A stretch of DNA of 64,000 nt from Bacteroidota bacterium (GTDB lineage: Bacteria; Bacteroidota; Bacteroidia; Chitinophagales; Chitinophagaceae). Positions 60,473 through 64,000 of the stretch are shown one piece after another. A program made the position numbers and the translations under genes. Positions within the stretch are counted from its first letter, which is position 1; every line of letters begins with the position of its first letter. The stretch lies in contig JAEZLJ010000131.1 of NCBI GenBank assembly GCA_023415275.1, positions 1 to 64,000 of the forward strand. Reading direction: 5' to 3'. The notes beneath the pieces were generated by a model that saw nothing but the letters and a program-made list of their open reading frames with translations, was not told where the DNA came from and searched no databases.

Positions 60473-61516
60473 ATGAAATTACAACAAAGAAAAGAGTTAC
60501 TGGGCCAATTAGGAAACTATATGCTGGGAAAAGACCCGGAGTGGGCCCTTATTAAACAACAGGCTTACCTGGAAAACAATTGGTTTATTCCTGAATTTAT
60601 AGATCTTGCTATAAAAAATATTGCATCGGCTTTTTTACAACCGGCTCAACTGGATAAGCTGGATGAGGCTTATTCAATTCCTGAAGAAAATCTTACACCT
60701 CAAACTATCGGTATCGTGATGGCCGGAAATATTCCCCTGGTTGGATTTCACGACCTGCTTTGCGTTTTCATAACAGGTCACAAGGCAAAAATAAAAACAT
60801 CATCCAAAGACCAGGTATTGATCACCCACCTGGTAAAAAAAATGATTAGTTGGCAGCCTGATGCCGGTGAATATTTTACATTCAGTGGTATGCTCAAAGA
60901 ATGCGATGCCTATATCGCCACTGGCAGCAATAATTCATCCAGGTATTTTGAATATTACTTTAGCAAGTATCCTCACATCATTCGCAAAAACAGGACTTCA
61001 GTAGCCATTTTACATGGAAATGAAAATGTTACAGAACTGGAAGCTTTGGCAGATGATGTATTACAATTCTTTGGACTGGGGTGTCGTAATGTCACTAAGA
61101 TATTTGTGCCTGATGACTATGATTTTCAACCCCTGTTGCAAGCATTTAAAAAATACGATTACCTGGCCGACAACCATAAGTATAGAAACAATTATGATTA
61201 CAACCTGGCTGTATATATGTTGAATAACCGGTATTATATGACCAATGGCAGCATCCTGCTGGTAGAAGATGCTGCCTTCACATCCCCTATCAGTCAATTG
61301 AATTACGAGTATTACAGCAATGAAGGCGAGGTGCGGGCAAAGCTGTTGAACAATGAAGCCATTCAATGTGTTGTAGGTAAAAACAATATTCCTTTTGGTG
61401 AGGCCCAATGCCCTGGAATACGCGATTATGCTGATGGAGTGGATACATTGGATTTTCTTTTGCAACTGAAAAATAGCAAGCAATCAGGAACTGTTAATGA
61501 AGTACGAAGACCTTAG
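60473..61516 (+). CDS. LuxC-like acyl-CoA reductase family protein
   Basis: The 347-residue aldehyde-dehydrogenase-fold protein resembles LuxC-type acyl-CoA reductases, with the probable catalytic Cys204 in FFGLGCRNVTKIFVPDDYD, the cofactor region IGIVMAGNIPLVGFHDLLCVFITGHKAKIKTSS and the IATGSNNSSRYFEYYF loop. It should reduce an acyl-CoA to an aldehyde, but no partner for this is in the window and substrate is unknown. Proximity to a ferredoxin gene may be meaningful. Confidence 0.82.
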   Translation: MKLQQRKELLGQLGNYMLGKDPEWALIKQQAYLENNWFIPEFIDLAIKNIASAFLQPAQLDKLDEAYSIPEENLTPQTIGIVMAGNIPLVGFHDLLCVFITGHKAKIKTSSKDQVLITHLVKKMISWQPDAGEYFTFSGMLKECDAYIATGSNNSSRYFEYYFSKYPHIIRKNRTSVAILHGNENVTELEALADDVLQFFGLGCRNVTKIFVPDDYDFQPLLQAFKKYDYLADNHKYRNNYDYNLAVYMLNNRYYMTNGSILLVEDAAFTSPISQLNYEYYSNEGEVRAKLLNNEAIQCVVGKNNIPFGEAQCPGIRDYADGVDTLDFLLQLKNSKQSGTVNEVRRP

Positions 61517-61632
61517 TAAATTAATTGTTAAACTCCCTGACAGGCTTGAAAATCGCCTGACATAATAGTTATTTTGTTTAGCGAAGGCACACAATTTGAA
61601 ACAGTAGATTAATAAATTCAAACTGAATAACC

Positions 61633-63150
61633 ATGAAATTTAAACAGCTTCTTTTAATTGTTGCAATCAGCGCAGGTTCTGCAGTGGGCAGCGTGGCATT
61701 GTATAATAAATATTTAGACCATGATAATGTTATGGTAGGCTCAGCAGAGAAAGGTCTACCTGCAAATTATGCAGGATTTTTTGATGGCAAACCCGGTGCG
61801 CCTGCAGAGGGACTTGATTTTGTAAAAGCTGCCAACTCTGCTATCCCTGCAGTAGTTCATATCAAAACTAAGATACCGGCAAAAAAAGTTTCTAATAACC
61901 TTCCCCGTAACAGGAGCTTTGATGATTTTTTCGATCAGTTTTTTGGCGAGGGTTTTGGCCCCAACATTATTCCTGAACAAAGAGCTTCCGGCAGTGGCGT
62001 CATCATCAGCGAGGATGGATATATTGTTACCAATAACCACGTAATATCCGACCAGGGCGGTGGTGTAGCTGCAGAGATCAATGTTACCCTTTCTAACCGT
62101 AAAACATATAAGGCCCGTGTCATTGGTCGCGATCCAAGCAGTGATTTGGCCGTACTTAAGATAGATGCCTCCAAATTACCCTTCATGGTATATGGCAATT
62201 CAGATAACATACAACTGGGACAATGGGTATTGGCTATAGGCTATCCGCTAACTCTAGACGCTACAGTGACCGCAGGAATTGTGTCAGCTACCGGTCGCAG
62301 CATCGGTATCAATAGCCGCCAGACTCAAAAGGGTGATACACCTGTTGAATCATTCATTCAAACAGATGCGGCAGTGAACCAGGGAAACAGCGGTGGTGCA
62401 CTGATCAATACCAATGGTGAACTTATTGGCATTAATTCGGCTATCCTGGCACCTTCAGGTACTTACGCCGGTTATTCCTTTGCCATACCGGTAAACATCA
62501 TCAAAAAGATCGTGAATGATATCATTCAATATGGTGACGTACAAAGAGGATACCTTGGGGTTAGCTATTATCCTACCGATGATGTATCTGATGAACAATT
62601 GAAATCTTTAGGTATTCCTACTAATGTAGAAGGCGTATATGTTTCATCTGTTAGTGCTGACGGCGGTGCATCTGCAGCCGGCATCCGTAAAGGTGATGTG
62701 ATTACCAAGGTCAATAACAACCGGGTAGTTTCAGGCCTGCAAATGAGTGCGCAAATTGCTGGTTTCCATCCTGGAGATAAGGTACCGGTAACCTATATAC
62801 GTGGAGGCAAGGAATATACTGTGAATGTTTCCCTTAAGAAAAAAACAGATGTCATCAGTGCCAATATCTCTACCCGATTGAAAGCAGACCTATCCACTCT
62901 AAGCAGTGATAAGGCTGCCAAATATGGAATCGACGGCGGTGTGGTGATCAATAAGATCTATGAGGACAGTCCTTTTGGCCGCGCCAGGATACAACCCGGA
63001 TTTATCATTATCAGCGTCGCTGGTCAGCAGGTGACGAGCGTCGATGATCTTACCGACCTGTTATCAAATATAGCAGGTACTGTCAAAGTGGAAGGTGTTT
63101 ATCCAGGTAACGATATGCCTTATTCCTATCCTGTAAATCTGGACCAATAA
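61633..63150 (+). CDS. Do/HtrA-family periplasmic serine protease
   Basis: The 505-residue protein has a signal anchor/peptide (about 4-24), the trypsin-like domain with the triad His136 (VTNNHVISD), Asp171 (SSDLAVLK) and Ser253 (NQGNSGGAL), and two PDZ domains (about 290-385 and 400-500). It is of the DegP/DegQ type, degrading or refolding misfolded envelope proteins. It is monocistronic with a terminator downstream. Confidence 0.95.
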   Translation: MKFKQLLLIVAISAGSAVGSVALYNKYLDHDNVMVGSAEKGLPANYAGFFDGKPGAPAEGLDFVKAANSAIPAVVHIKTKIPAKKVSNNLPRNRSFDDFFDQFFGEGFGPNIIPEQRASGSGVIISEDGYIVTNNHVISDQGGGVAAEINVTLSNRKTYKARVIGRDPSSDLAVLKIDASKLPFMVYGNSDNIQLGQWVLAIGYPLTLDATVTAGIVSATGRSIGINSRQTQKGDTPVESFIQTDAAVNQGNSGGALINTNGELIGINSAILAPSGTYAGYSFAIPVNIIKKIVNDIIQYGDVQRGYLGVSYYPTDDVSDEQLKSLGIPTNVEGVYVSSVSADGGASAAGIRKGDVITKVNNNRVVSGLQMSAQIAGFHPGDKVPVTYIRGGKEYTVNVSLKKKTDVISANISTRLKADLSTLSSDKAAKYGIDGGVVINKIYEDSPFGRARIQPGFIIISVAGQQVTSVDDLTDLLSNIAGTVKVEGVYPGNDMPYSYPVNLDQ

Positions 63151-63177
63151 TAATAATAGTATTAATTATAGTTAAAT

Positions 63178-63206
63178 GCCATCTCTAAAAGAGGTGGCTT
63201 TTTTAA
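63178..63206 (+). terminator. Terminator of the Do/HtrA protease gene
   Basis: GCCATCTC-TAAAA-GAGGTGGC with one G-T pair, followed by TTTTTTAAT. Confidence 0.85.
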
Positions 63207-63311
63207 TGGTAGGACAGTTCTATGTACACTCCTCTACCACTTATCACTATATCCACAATGATACGCCCGGCTCAGCAAGTGATTACTTATATTTAACACC
63301 AAAAATTCTAC

Positions 63312-64000
63312 ATGCGCTTTTTCTTTTTTTGTATTGCCATAGCTTTTGTGGCGGCAGGATGTAATAACAGTACAGTTCATGATGCATCCACTGCTGCAGA
63401 CTCAATGACTAATAAACCGGATGTCTTAGCCGTGAATATGGATACCACTGTGAAGCCTACAGAAGATTTCTTTTTGTATGCCAATGGTGGCTGGATCAAA
63501 TCGAACCCCATTCCATCCGACCAGGGAAGCTGGAGCATTGGAAACCTGGTGGTGGAAGAAAATTTAAAGAGACTGCGATCCATTAGCGAAAAAGCAGCTG
63601 CTACCAAGGCTGCTCCCGGATCTACCGAGCAAAAGATCGGCGATTATTGGTCAACGGCCATGGATAGCTCAAAGATTGAACAACAGGGACTTCAACCACT
63701 AAAGCCTTACCTGGATAAGATCAATGCCATCAATGACATTAAAACACTGGTGGCAACCGTTGCTGAACTGAAGAAAATAGGCTCTTCCACCCTTTTCAAT
63801 GACTATGTGGCGCAGGATGATAAGAACAGTGATGTCATGAGCTATAAGCTGGTACAAGGAGGTATTGGACTACCGGAAAGAGAGTATTATTTTAAAACGG
63901 ATTCTGCTACTTCCAATATTCGCAGGCAATATGTACAGTATATCAGCCGCACACTCACCATGGCTGGGGAGGACAGTGCCAAAGCTGTCAGCGATGCCAA
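63312..64000 (+). CDS. M13-family metallopeptidase (PepO/neprilysin-like), N-terminal part
   Basis: The 229 codons present begin MRFFFFCIAIAFVAAGCNNS, a lipoprotein signal with lipobox VAAGC. They continue with the M13 N-terminal domain: TVKPTEDFFLYANGGWIKSNPIPSDQGSW is the family hallmark, followed by the helical stretch with GDYWSTAMD and GIGLPEREYYF. The zinc-binding HExxH and ExxxD motifs would lie in the part beyond the window. It should be a periplasmic zinc endopeptidase. Confidence 0.92.
   Translation, partial: MRFFFFCIAIAFVAAGCNNSTVHDASTAADSMTNKPDVLAVNMDTTVKPTEDFFLYANGGWIKSNPIPSDQGSWSIGNLVVEENLKRLRSISEKAAATKAAPGSTEQKIGDYWSTAMDSSKIEQQGLQPLKPYLDKINAINDIKTLVATVAELKKIGSSTLFNDYVAQDDKNSDVMSYKLVQGGIGLPEREYYFKTDSATSNIRRQYVQYISRTLTMAGEDSAKAVSDA

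Overview
The window reads as chromosomal DNA of a Bacteroidota bacterium, most likely from the Chitinophagaceae. Supporting evidence: a b558-type succinate dehydrogenase cytochrome b, an OmpA protein with thrombospondin type-3 repeats, a fused DAHP synthase/chorismate mutase, DUF4954 beside glmS, GIN-domain proteins, abundant small lipoproteins, and promoters of the Bacteroidota type (TTTG, about 20 bp, TAnnTTTG). I see no prophage, insertion sequence or CRISPR array. Most of the window is well-packed housekeeping DNA.

Layout. 1-2743 (minus strand): sdhC (cut by the window edge) and an amino-sugar/cell-wall recycling set (kinase, murQ, unknown protein). 2834-10085: S41 protease, a first ECF sigma/anti-sigma pair, a thioredoxin-like peroxiredoxin with a structured leader, and an ArsR-AHSA1 operon with a candidate operator, followed by about 740 bases without a gene that carry a compact inverted-repeat element. 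10086-18600: smc, universal stress protein, arginase, lipoprotein, DUF1684, sugar-nucleotide reductase-like SDR, hbd. 18689-22208: envelope genes (OmpA/TSP3, RlpA-like, L,D-transpeptidase). 22403-29836: a seven-gene aromatic amino acid operon (pheA, aminotransferase, tyrA, DAHP synthase/chorismate mutase, aroB, aroA, aroC) preceded by a Phe/Tyr-rich leader peptide and a classic attenuator. 29879-31552: DEAD-box helicase. 31766-34320: three small lipoproteins divergent from an ECF sigma gene and a fused anti-sigma/trypsin-like protease, with two copies of one bipartite promoter motif facing outward between them. 34389-45627: nucleotidyltransferase, PLP enzyme, lipB, rluD, def, ruvX, a UbiA-type prenyltransferase, an RNA methyltransferase, mutS and a SET protein. 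45699-51251: mgtE, glmS, DUF4954. 51299-54036: Thr-rich lipoprotein, der, era, initiator tRNA. 54113-64000: GIN-domain protein, TPP riboswitch with a TonB-dependent receptor, rhodanese, PASTA protein, ddl, ferredoxin, acyl-CoA reductase-like protein, Do/HtrA protease, and the start of an M13 peptidase.

The best leads for something new are (a) the 31.7-34.3 kb unit, which looks like a self-regulated envelope-stress circuit in which the anti-sigma factor carries its own periplasmic serine protease domain and the same promoter motif drives a lipoprotein cluster, and (b) the Phe/Tyr attenuator whose leader peptide starts almost at the predicted transcription start. Both rest on patterns visible in the sequence; I could not run database searches or folding programs, so novelty itself is untested.
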